Part shown: in pieces, positions 6,593 through 13,619 of the stretch
Layout of the letters: each line of letters opens with the position of its first letter
How positions within the stretch are numbered: the stretch's first letter is position 1
Assembly: GCA_027451425.1 (NCBI GenBank)
Contig: DAIDJH010000007.1
Coordinates: 1-16,199, forward strand
DNA from: Bdellovibrionales bacterium
GTDB lineage: Bacteria > Bdellovibrionota > Bdellovibrionia > Bdellovibrionales > UBA1609
Direction of reading: 5' to 3'
DNA: 16,199 nt
The notes under the pieces: generated by a model
Database searches by the model: none
What the model saw: only the letters and a program-made list of their open reading frames with translations
What the model was told of the DNA's origin: nothing
Position numbers and translations under genes: made by a program

Positions 6593-8701
6593 CTATTTAT
6601 TTTCCGCAGCTCGCTTTTCTTGATATTTCTTCGCAAGTTCGTCTTGAATGGTGCGTGGGCATTGAGCATACCGCGAAAATTCCATCGTGAATTCGCCTTT
6701 GCCCTGAGTGGCCGAGCGCAAAATTGTGGAGTAACCAAACATTTCAGACAATGGGACTTCGGCATTGATCACGACAAGGCCACCGTCCATCGAGCTTGTA
6801 CCTTGGATGATCCCGCGGCGTTGATTGATCTGACCCATTACAGTGCCTTGATATTCTTCCGGGCATGTCACTTCTAGTTTCATGATGGGCTCAAGCGCGC
6901 ACGCGCCCGCTCTTTCATAACCTTGCCTAAAGGCAGCCATTGCGCATATTCGAAACGCCATTTCGCTCGAGTCGACATCGTGGTAAGCGCCGTCTTGCAA
7001 GCGCACGAGTACGTTTACGATGGGGAAGCCGATAAGCGGGCCCTTGGCCATCTGTTCGGCAAAACCTTTATCGCAGGCCGGGATAAATTCGCGCGGAATT
7101 TTACCGCCAACAATCTCATCCACGAATTCATAAATTTTTTCGCTGTTCGGCGGAAGAGGTTCCATCATGCCGACAACCTTCGCGTATTGGCCCGCACCAC
7201 CTGTTTGCTTTTTGTGAGTGTAATCGAAGGCGGCGGCTTGGGTGATTGTTTCGCGGTAGGCCACTTGAGGCGCGCCGGCCACGACTTCGCATTTGAATTC
7301 GCGCTTCATTCGCTCCATGTACACATCGAGGTGCAGTTCGCCCATCCCCGAAATGATTGTTTCGCTGGATTCTTCATCGCGATGCACGCGGAATGTCGGG
7401 TCTTCTTTGCGGAATTTATTCAAGGCTTTTGTGAAATTGTCCGCCCCCGATTTGTCTTTTGGGCGTACCGCAAGCGAAATCACGGCGTTTGGCACGAACA
7501 TCGAGGTCATGGTGAGATTGACGGTGCCGTCTGTAAAAGTTGTGCCCGATTCGCAATCGATACCAAACATTGCGATGATGTCACCGGCTGATGACGATTC
7601 CGCTTCTTCCATTTTATCAGCGTGCATGCGTACAAGACGAGGCACTTTGATTTTTTTACCGGTCATCATGTTGGTGATGAAATCGCCTTTTTTGACCGTG
7701 CCCTGATAAATGCGGACGTAAGTTAGCTGACCGAACGGCGTTTCTTGCAATTTAAAGCCATAGCCGACGAACGGTTTGTTCGGGTCGCAGGGCAACTCCA
7801 CTTTTGCTTCTTTATTGTCCTGGTCAAGAGCTTCGTTTTTCACTTCGGTCGGCATGGGCAAATAGTCGGTCACGCCGTTGAGGAGCAACTGCACGCCCTT
7901 GTTTTTATAGGCCGAGCCTATGAACACGGGAGTGAGTTGCATCGACAGGCAGCCCTTGCGGATGGCTTTTTTAATTTCGTCTTCGGTGGGGTCTTCTTCC
8001 ATCAAAAACTTTTCGCCCAACGCTTCGTCAAAATCGGCAGCTTTGGCAATGAGCTCTTGCCGATATTTTTTGGCATCATCGTGGAGTTGCGCTGGGATCG
8101 CTTCTTCGCGAATGTTTTCGCCGTTTTCGCCATCAAAATAATAGGCTTTCATTTTGACGAGATCGACGACCCCTTCAAAACCGTCTTCAGCACCGATTGG
8201 GATTTGCATCATAACGGCGTTGTGGTTGAGTTTATCGCGCAAAGTGCCGGTCACGCGATAAGCATTCGCGCCTGAACGGTCGAGTTTATTAATAAATGCC
8301 AGGCGCGGCACCTTGTAACGGCGCATTTGGCGATCGACCGTGAAGGATTGGGATTGCACGCCCGCGACTCCGCAAAGAACGAGGATGGCTCCATCCAAAA
8401 CGCGAAGCGAGCGTTCGACCTCGATAGTGAAATCAACGTGTCCGGGGGTATCGATGATGTTGATCTCTGTTTCGCCCCAATGGACGTTTGTCGCGGCCGA
8501 TTGAATTGTGATGCCGCGTTCGCGTTCGAGTTCCATCGAATCCATTGTGGCGCCGACGCCGTCTTTGCCTTTCACTTCATGAATGGCGTGAATACGGCCG
8601 GTGTAGAAAAGAATACGCTCAGTCAAGGTCGTTTTGCCCGAGTCGATGTGAGCTGAAATCCCGATGTTACGTACTTTTTCTAAAACCCATTTGCCAGCCA
8701 T
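6593..8701 (-). CDS. fusA: Translation elongation factor G, EF-G1 of the spirochaete/planctomycete/delta (mitochondrial-like) type
   Basis: 702 residues from the ATG at 8699-8701, which has GAGG five bases upstream. A longer frame with a TTG at 8722 is less likely because it would place this site inside the gene. EF-G is the GTPase that moves tRNAs and mRNA through the ribosome. GTPase motifs are AHIDSGKTT (17-25), [22 protein letters not shown] and a GSA motif. Later domains show [28 protein letters not shown] and [10 protein letters not shown]. The P-loop reads AHIDSGKT instead of the usual AHIDAGKT. The stretch [20 protein letters not shown], with KLNHNA and [14 protein letters not shown], matches mitochondrial EF-G1 and its bacterial sister group. 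It stands alone, without rpsL/rpsG or tuf beside it. Confidence 0.97.
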   Translation of the reverse strand: MAGKWVLEKVRNIGISAHIDSGKTTLTERILFYTGRIHAIHEVKGKDGVGATMDSMELERERGITIQSAATNVHWGETEINIIDTPGHVDFTIEVERSLRVLDGAILVLCGVAGVQSQSFTVDRQMRRYKVPRLAFINKLDRSGANAYRVTGTLRDKLNHNAVMMQIPIGAEDGFEGVVDLVKMKAYYFDGENGENIREEAIPAQLHDDAKKYRQELIAKAADFDEALGEKFLMEEDPTEDEIKKAIRKGCLSMQLTPVFIGSAYKNKGVQLLLNGVTDYLPMPTEVKNEALDQDNKEAKVELPCDPNKPFVGYGFKLQETPFGQLTYVRIYQGTVKKGDFITNMMTGKKIKVPRLVRMHADKMEEAESSSAGDIIAMFGIDCESGTTFTDGTVNLTMTSMFVPNAVISLAVRPKDKSGADNFTKALNKFRKEDPTFRVHRDEESSETIISGMGELHLDVYMERMKREFKCEVVAGAPQVAYRETITQAAAFDYTHKKQTGGAGQYAKVVGMMEPLPPNSEKIYEFVDEIVGGKIPREFIPACDKGFAEQMAKGPLIGFPIVNVLVRLQDGAYHDVDSSEMAFRICAMAAFRQGYERAGACALEPIMKLEVTCPEEYQGTVMGQINQRRGIIQGTSSMDGGLVVINAEVPLSEMFGYSTILRSATQGKGEFTMEFSRYAQCPRTIQDELAKKYQEKRAAENK

Positions 8702-8775
8702 GTTTACCTCATTGTGGAGCACGCCCCGAGCCGTGATGGCGCCGGTGTCGCTTTTTACTATTTAAAGCGTGAGAA

Positions 8776-8803
8776 AATATCATGCTTTTTCGAGGATTGT
8801 CTA
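8776..8803 (-). promoter_or_regulatory. Possible fusA promoter
   Basis: On the minus strand TAGACA (8798-8803) lies 16 bases before GATATT (8776-8781). These match five of six and four of six positions of the sigma70 -35 and -10 boxes. Transcription would start near 8769, giving a leader of about 68 bases before the fusA ATG. This is a pattern match only. The 162-base gap between the fusA and helicase start codons holds no other recognised feature; a weaker plus-strand candidate (TTGAAA at 8812) could serve the helicase gene. Confidence 0.4.
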
Positions 8804-8863
8804 GCGGGCTGTTGAAAAAGGGGTGGCTTGCCGGGTATTTCCGCAGGACATAGAATACGGCAT

Positions 8864-10384
8864 ATGAAAGAAAAACCCGCTGTGCGCAATGAGGGCAGGC
8901 CTAGCGCAGATCATGTGCGCCAAATCCTACGCGGTACGTTTCGCCTTGAGGGGTTCAGGCCGCTCCAACGGGAAGTGATCGAACACTTTTGTGGCGGTGG
9001 GTCCGCACTCGTCATCATGCCAACGGGGAGTGGCAAGAGCTTGACCTATCAGCTGCCGGCCTTGTGCCTTGAGGGCACGATGCTCGTCATCTCGCCGCTC
9101 AAGGCGCTTATGAAGGACCAAGTTGATAAGCTCCGTGTGCTTGGCGTGAAGGCGACATTTATCAACTCCGACCTTTCGCGAGGTGAGCGCGAAAGACGCC
9201 AAGAGAAAATGGCGAGGGGTGAGATAAAAATTGTTTATGTAACTCCCGAGCGATTTCAGAAGCCGGAATTTCTTGCGGCGATTGATCGGGCCAAGGCTGG
9301 TCCGGGGATCTCGCGCCTGGTGGTTGACGAAGCCCATTGCATCTCGCAGTGGGGGCACGATTTTCGCCCCGAATACGCAAAAGTTGGCCTTTTGCGTGAG
9401 CGGTTGAACAATCCGCCGACGCTGGCGCTCACTGCGACGGCAACGCCCGAGGTGAAAAAAGACATTCGCGAAAAGCTGCGCATTGAAGACACCTCGATTT
9501 TTTCGTTACCGATCGCGCGCCCCAACTTGGCGATCGAAGTGAAAGACGTGGTTGGTCTCGACGAAAAGGTTGAGGCGGCGGTTGAGGTGATGCGCGCGGC
9601 GAGTCGCGTTGGAGGGCCCGTCCCGTCAACGATTATTTATTTCGCACTGATCACAACGTTACATAAGTTTTCTGAGGAATTTCGACGCAAAAAAATTCAT
9701 CACGTCGTCTATCATGGGGATCTCCCAGAAAAAATAAAACGCAAATCGCAAGAGGATTTTTTGTCGGGACGCGAACCGCTGATTCTTGCGACGCCCGCGT
9801 TTGGGCTGGGTGTGGACAAGGCCGATGTGCGGGCGGTGATTCACGCTGAAGTACCGGGTTCGATTGAAGCCTATTTTCAAGAAATCGGGCGTGCTGGGCG
9901 TGACGGATTGCCAGCGAAGTGCGCGCTTCTCTACGATCAGGATGATGTGACGACGCAAATGGAATTCATCGAGTGGGCCAATCCTGACGGCGAATATATC
10001 CGAAAAGTGATGTCTTTGGTGGCGGCAAACCCGGTAAGGTTTAAGCAAGAAGGCGTTGATTTTTTGCGAGAACAGATGAGCTATTTCAACAAGCGCGATT
10101 ATCGCGTCGAGACGGCGCTCAATCTTTTACGGTCATGGGGTTTGCTCGAAGAAACTCGCGGCAGCGTACAAATCACCGGCGAGCTCACCGACGATTTGTG
10201 GAACGAGCAGGTGCGCGCCGAGCGAAAGCGCCACCAACAGCAAAAATTATTGAAACTGGTGCAATGGGTGAACAGCTCGTCATGCCGGCTGCTGGGCATA
10301 TATAAATATTTCGAAGAAGGTGAAGGTCGGCATAATGACCAACTTGAGGGAATGCCGTGCGGAATTTGCGACAATTGTTTGTGA
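8864..10384 (+). CDS. RecQ-family ATP-dependent DNA helicase, short form
   Basis: 506 residues from the ATG at 8864; the frame is open back to a TTG at 8828, but no clear ribosome site decides. Superfamily 2 helicase motifs are all present: motif 0 FRPLQREVI (Q35), Walker A MPTGSGKS (K58), SPLKALMKDQV, DEAHCISQWGHDFRPEY (D155-H158), LTATAT, and QEIGRAGRDG (about 340-348). Four cysteines (C474, C499, C502, C505) match the RecQ zinc-binding site (CRLLGIY...CGICDNC). The protein ends one residue after the last of these, so the winged-helix and HRDC domains that follow in E. coli RecQ are absent. Instead a winged-helix-like segment (about 410-450, VETALNLLRSWGLLEE) sits before the zinc site. RecQ helicases unwind DNA 3' to 5' in recombination and fork repair. 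It is coupled to aat by a 4-base overlap. Confidence 0.93.
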   Translation: MKEKPAVRNEGRPSADHVRQILRGTFRLEGFRPLQREVIEHFCGGGSALVIMPTGSGKSLTYQLPALCLEGTMLVISPLKALMKDQVDKLRVLGVKATFINSDLSRGERERRQEKMARGEIKIVYVTPERFQKPEFLAAIDRAKAGPGISRLVVDEAHCISQWGHDFRPEYAKVGLLRERLNNPPTLALTATATPEVKKDIREKLRIEDTSIFSLPIARPNLAIEVKDVVGLDEKVEAAVEVMRAASRVGGPVPSTIIYFALITTLHKFSEEFRRKKIHHVVYHGDLPEKIKRKSQEDFLSGREPLILATPAFGLGVDKADVRAVIHAEVPGSIEAYFQEIGRAGRDGLPAKCALLYDQDDVTTQMEFIEWANPDGEYIRKVMSLVAANPVRFKQEGVDFLREQMSYFNKRDYRVETALNLLRSWGLLEETRGSVQITGELTDDLWNEQVRAERKRHQQQKLLKLVQWVNSSSCRLLGIYKYFEEGEGRHNDQLEGMPCGICDNCL

Positions 10385-11052
10385 AAAGACGCCGCCGTTT
10401 TCCTGACCCGGCGGGTCCAACTATGGATGGGGTTGTCGCTATGGGCGATGACCTCACAGTCGATACGCTGCTTGAGGCATATAGTTTCGGGATATTTCCG
10501 TGGCCTCATCCCGATTTGCCGTGCTTGTGGTTTTGCCCTGACGAGCGCGGCGTTCTGGACTTCAAAGACCTGCATATTGGCCGATCGCTCGACAAATTTT
10601 TACGCCGCCACGGAGGCGATTACGAAATTACGTTCAACCGCGCATTCAGCGATGTCATGCGCGAGTGTGCGAGGGTGCCGCGGCCGGGGCAAAGCGGAAC
10701 GTGGATCACTTCTGAAATCATGCACACCTACCTGGAGTTTCACAAACTCGGCTACGCACACAGTGTGGAGTGTTGGTCAAATCGCGAATTGGTTGGTGGC
10801 CTTTACGGCGTTTACGTCGCGGGAGTTTTTAGCGGAGAGAGCATGTTTTTCAAAAAAGACAATGCTTCGAAGTTGTGCTTGATTCGTTTAGTGGCGGAGC
10901 TTTCAAAAAATGGTCTTACGTGGATGGACATTCAAATGGTAACGGGAGTGACATCGCAGCTCGGTGGGCGTTACATCACGAAGACCGAATATCTCGATCG
11001 CCTCAAGGCGGCAAAGAGAAAAGTCCGTCCGCTATATTTGCCGTTTGTTTAA
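10381..11052 (+). CDS. aat: Leucyl/phenylalanyl-tRNA-protein transferase
   Basis: 223 residues from the GTG at 10381, whose last two bases lie in the helicase stop codon (GTGA); an in-frame GTG at 10357 is less likely. The enzyme moves Leu or Phe from aminoacyl-tRNA to the N terminus of proteins starting with Lys or Arg, marking them for ClpS/ClpAP in the bacterial N-end rule. Family marks are FPDP, DGVVAMGDDLTVDTLLEAYSFGIFPW, LWFCPDERGVL, LHIGRSLDKF, GTWITSEIMHTYLEFHKLGYAHSVE, LVGGLYGVYVAGVFSGESMFFKKDNASK, and DIQMVTGVTSQLGG. All conserved blocks are intact. The 3' end overlaps the PilZ gene on the other strand by four bases, with opposing stop codons in TTTAAA. Confidence 0.95.
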   Translation: MKRRRRFPDPAGPTMDGVVAMGDDLTVDTLLEAYSFGIFPWPHPDLPCLWFCPDERGVLDFKDLHIGRSLDKFLRRHGGDYEITFNRAFSDVMRECARVPRPGQSGTWITSEIMHTYLEFHKLGYAHSVECWSNRELVGGLYGVYVAGVFSGESMFFKKDNASKLCLIRLVAELSKNGLTWMDIQMVTGVTSQLGGRYITKTEYLDRLKAAKRKVRPLYLPFV

Positions 11053-11690
11053 AAGTCTTTCGAGCCTTTGCTGTGATGGCTATAAAAATCGAGGCTCGGA
11101 AAGCGTTGCCCCCACGGCGAGCCGATGTTCGGATTATAGTTAGGGGTGGGTTGAGCGAAATACCAAAGAAACCAAGCCGTCGCGAGGGTCAATGCCGCAT
11201 AGACAAGTATACGCCAACCGTAGGTGTTAAGATACGAAAGTGAGCGCTGCATCTTCTGCCGACGGTGGGCTTTAAACACCTCTTTGAATTTATGATCGAG
11301 CGCTTTGCGAATGATGACCGTATGACCAACTGGCAATTTTTCAAATTGTACGGCCACAAGAACCGGGTTTTGCCCTGCGAAGTTTTCGCGTTTCATATAC
11401 CATTTTTTGAGGGTGTATTCCTCAACGCGGACCACTCGGGCCCACCATGCGACGCTTTGCCCATCCTCGAGAGGAATCTCGACTTTGATCAAGTCCGATA
11501 AATGTGGCGCTTGGTCGCGATCAATAACAAAGGCCAGGCCGGTGGTGGAAATGTCGATGAAAATCGTCGTGTGAGTGTTGCCGAACTCGTCTTCGCGGGC
11601 AAATCGAATGTACCGATTGTCCGTCGGTTGCAGCGTATAGCGAGGGGATCGTGCTACGAATTTTCGAGCTTCTGACATAAGCCTCCGCAT
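11049..11690 (-). CDS. PilZ-domain protein with C-terminal membrane anchor
   Basis: 213 residues from the ATG at 11690. A second ATG at 11678 follows GGAGG, but only three bases away, so the start is open. The N-terminal part is PilZ-like: a basic stretch, then FIDISTTGLAF (D46-x-S48-x-x-G51, the second PilZ motif), and a strand IKVEIPLEDGQSVAWWARVVRVEE. PilZ domains bind cyclic di-GMP through RxxxR plus (D/N)xSxxG. Here the Arg part is imperfect (R26YIR29, R29FAR32), so binding is uncertain. A basic helix (about 125-155) leads to one hydrophobic segment (159-179, WRILVYAALTLATAWFLWYFA is the core) and a short Pro/Asn/Gly-rich tail. It may attach a PilZ sensor to the inner membrane. It converges on aat. 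Confidence 0.75.
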   Translation of the reverse strand: MRRLMSEARKFVARSPRYTLQPTDNRYIRFAREDEFGNTHTTIFIDISTTGLAFVIDRDQAPHLSDLIKVEIPLEDGQSVAWWARVVRVEEYTLKKWYMKRENFAGQNPVLVAVQFEKLPVGHTVIIRKALDHKFKEVFKAHRRQKMQRSLSYLNTYGWRILVYAALTLATAWFLWYFAQPTPNYNPNIGSPWGQRFPSLDFYSHHSKGSKDF

Positions 11691-11769
11691 GAGTTCGTCA
11701 GTTCTCTAACTCGGAATTTTCGACGCAAACCTTGATCGGCGGGCTCTCGACTGGTCATTTTTTGACTAG

Positions 11770-11790
11770 GCAGTTTTATAGCTCAACTGC
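11770..11790. repeat. Small inverted repeat upstream of the S51 peptidase gene
   Basis: GCAGTT (11770-11775) and AACTGC (11785-11790) form a perfect 6-base inverted repeat around 9 bases, about 34 bases before the ATG at 11824. It lies in the 133-base divergent region between the PilZ and peptidase genes. It could be an operator or chance; I could not place a convincing promoter around it. Confidence 0.25.
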
Positions 11791-11823
11791 ATAGTGAATA
11801 TTTACGATTAGAGACGGACATCC

Positions 11824-12519
11824 ATGAAGAAGCACAACTTACGTCGAGCTCAGAAAATGCGCCTCGTTTTGTACGCCGGCGGGCACACAACGGGTAATAA
11901 ACGAATTCACTTGGCGCTTTCAAAAATTTTAGGTCGTAAGGCGCGATCGTTCACTTATGTTCCGTCATCGCACGAAAACGGCGAGTATTATTTTCGCCGC
12001 ATTCGCCGGCGTTATGCCCAATATGGTTTTAAAAAATTTCGATATTTTGCGGTCGACAGCGACTTTTTGATGCGCGAGATGCGCGAGGCTCTGAAAAGCG
12101 ACGTGATATATCTTGCCGGCGGCAACACCTTTTACTTTCTTAAGCATTTGCGCGAAAGCGGTTTTTTGGAACGGTTGGCACGATTTGCCGCGCGCGGGGG
12201 GGTGGTCGCAGGCTTGAGCGCCGGCGCTATCATAATGACTCCGACAATCGACCTTGCGGGTTATCCGCCGCCCGATGCTGATATCAACGAAGTAAAACTA
12301 AAAAATTGGCGGGGACTCGGGCTTGTTGATTTTGAATTTCTGCCTCATTTTAGCAACTCCAGGCAGGCGAACACGGCGCTTTTTCGTTACTCCCGTAAGA
12401 CGAGTCGTCTGATTTTTGCCGCACCTGACGGCAGTGGTATCGTAGTTAATCGTGGCGAGTTGCAAATCTTTGGTCCGCTTTATATTTTTTACCGGGGTAA
12501 GAAGGTTCGGCTCGGTTAA
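11824..12519 (+). CDS. Peptidase S51 family protein (dipeptidase E / alpha-aspartyl dipeptidase-like)
   Basis: 231 residues. Family S51 serine peptidases include dipeptidase E, which cleaves Asp-X dipeptides in the cytosol, and cyanophycinase. Seen here: an N-terminal strand LVLYAGGHTTGN, then the LAGGNTFYFLKHL block (96-108), and the nucleophile elbow GLSAGA with Ser131. His174 (LPHFS) and a nearby Asp such as D142 would complete the triad. There is no signal peptide; the first 12 residues are basic, and an internal ATG at 11857 (MRLVLYAGG) is an alternative start. The chain is about as long as E. coli PepE, which favours the dipeptidase over the longer cyanophycinase. It appears to be a single gene, with no partner close by. 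Confidence 0.8.
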   Translation: MKKHNLRRAQKMRLVLYAGGHTTGNKRIHLALSKILGRKARSFTYVPSSHENGEYYFRRIRRRYAQYGFKKFRYFAVDSDFLMREMREALKSDVIYLAGGNTFYFLKHLRESGFLERLARFAARGGVVAGLSAGAIIMTPTIDLAGYPPPDADINEVKLKNWRGLGLVDFEFLPHFSNSRQANTALFRYSRKTSRLIFAAPDGSGIVVNRGELQIFGPLYIFYRGKKVRLG

Positions 12520-12532
12520 TTGTTCAACAATT
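12518..12532. repeat. 15-base palindrome after the peptidase gene
   Basis: AATTGTTCAACAATT is a perfect palindrome around one central base, overlapping the TAA stop of the S51 peptidase gene. It would make only a weak A/T-rich hairpin with no T-run behind it, so it is a poor terminator; it might be a regulator site for the next gene. Confidence 0.25.
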
Positions 12533-12609
12533 GCACTTTGCCTTGCCTTTTCGCCCGCGTTTGCCTAATTGTTTGCCAATTCAGAAATCAGAAAAAAAGT
12601 AATAAGCGC

Positions 12610-12626
12610 GGAAGGGGTAAGGTCTG
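12610..12626 (+). promoter_or_regulatory. Shine-Dalgarno site and probable CTG start of the nuclease-like gene
   Basis: GGAAGGGG (12610-12617) is six bases before CTG (12624-12626), the first codon of a frame encoding a complete signal peptide. The frame has a stop at 12618-12620 and no ATG, GTG or TTG before a TTG at 12684, which would remove the whole signal peptide. This site therefore decides the start. Confidence 0.5.
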
Positions 12627-13619
12627 CGTCTGTTAACGGTCCGGTTTGTTCTATTAGCGGGGATTCTAGCTTCGGTCACGGCGTTGGCGCGAGGCCAATA
12701 CCCTTGTGCGAAGATTCTTGCCGCAAAGTCCGACTCTGCCTATACGGAAGGGCGCGCACTCGATGTCGCACTGAAAGACACGCCGAGTGGTCAAATCGTT
12801 TACCAAAAGCTCCAACAAGCATTGGCCGTGAACCCTACAACCTATTCTGATTTAGAGCGCCTATTTAAAAACAAGGATGCGACCGTTCGCGACTTTGTGG
12901 GATTTATAATCCAAGATCGGGCGCGCCTGATCGCGCTTATTGATAGTCTGATGAATCAAATTTCGCCCACAGATCGGGTCGCCCAATTGTTGCGCCATGT
13001 GCGCAGCATGCTGACGAACGACGGTGGTCCGCGCAACGAAAGGCTGCATCAAATTATTCAATGGTACGGTGATAGGCCGTGGAAAACTCGTGAACAAGAC
13101 AGTCATCTCGTCGCCTTTTACATGACCAATTATACGTATATTTCGGAAGTGATGACGGCACTGGAGCTTCGCGGTTTGGTCTACTCAAATGTGCATATTA
13201 GCAGCTTAATTCCTCCAGATAAATTGCCGGCCTTCGAAGAGTATCTTGAAAAGCGCGGCAAGTCGCAGCTGTTGCGGTATGAATTGGATGCCGTGACCTA
13301 CGATAAGCGTCGTAATGAAATGACCTGGTATGAGGTCAAGCACTACAATCAAAAATTTGAACGAAAGCATAGGTTAAGCGAAATTGGCCAACGGGCTCAA
13401 AAGCTGCAAAAGGTTATGAACGCAATACGGAATTGCCCAGATTTAAAAGGTATTTTTCCGTCAAAAATTGTTATTCGCTACGTGATTCGGGGTGCTGGCA
13501 TCGGAGTGGAAGCGCAAAAAATCGCGTTGCAGAAATATGGGGTCGTCGTCGACGATCGGGGTGTCGAAAATTTCAATTCACAATTTGGTGTTGCTAGCCG
13601 TAGTGCAGCCGGGTTTTGA
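12624..13619 (+). CDS. Exported protein with PD-(D/E)XK nuclease-like core
   Basis: 331 residues if translation starts at the CTG at 12624. The first 22 residues then form a textbook signal peptide: basic MRLLTVR, a hydrophobic core FVLLAGILA, and cleavage after A20-L21-A22. If the first usual start codon (TTG at 12684) is used instead, the protein is cytosolic and 311 residues long. Residues 220-239 read ELDAVTYD...WYEVKHYN, giving E220, D222 and E237-x-K239 spaced as in PD-(D/E)XK nucleases. A Gln/Arg-bearing helix (GQRAQKLQKV) follows, as is common after ExK. The N-terminal 180 residues are mainly helical-looking and not recognised. If the reading is right, the protein would cut DNA or RNA in the periplasm or outside the cell. 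It overlaps the next gene. The nuclease call is a motif reading, not proof. Confidence 0.55.
   Translation: MRLLTVRFVLLAGILASVTALARGQYPCAKILAAKSDSAYTEGRALDVALKDTPSGQIVYQKLQQALAVNPTTYSDLERLFKNKDATVRDFVGFIIQDRARLIALIDSLMNQISPTDRVAQLLRHVRSMLTNDGGPRNERLHQIIQWYGDRPWKTREQDSHLVAFYMTNYTYISEVMTALELRGLVYSNVHISSLIPPDKLPAFEEYLEKRGKSQLLRYELDAVTYDKRRNEMTWYEVKHYNQKFERKHRLSEIGQRAQKLQKVMNAIRNCPDLKGIFPSKIVIRYVIRGAGIGVEAQKIALQKYGVVVDDRGVENFNSQFGVASRSAAGF

Noticed and set aside
6923..8656. Long open frames on the plus strand (222, 176 and 109 codons) opposite fusA
   Set aside because: They mirror the codon pattern of the highly conserved fusA gene, have no ribosome sites or recognisable domains, and are classic antisense shadows.
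11775..11800. TATAGCTCAACTGCATAG, resembling a tRNA D-arm
   Set aside because: There is no matching GAGC arm, anticodon stem or T-loop downstream; the pairing seen is better described as a small inverted repeat.
12569..12850. 93-codon frame with a TTG start overlapping the nuclease-like gene
   Set aside because: It lies in another frame, has no domain or signal-peptide character, and the overlapping frame has clear coding features. I also considered a frameshift joining the two, but the CTG-started frame needs none.
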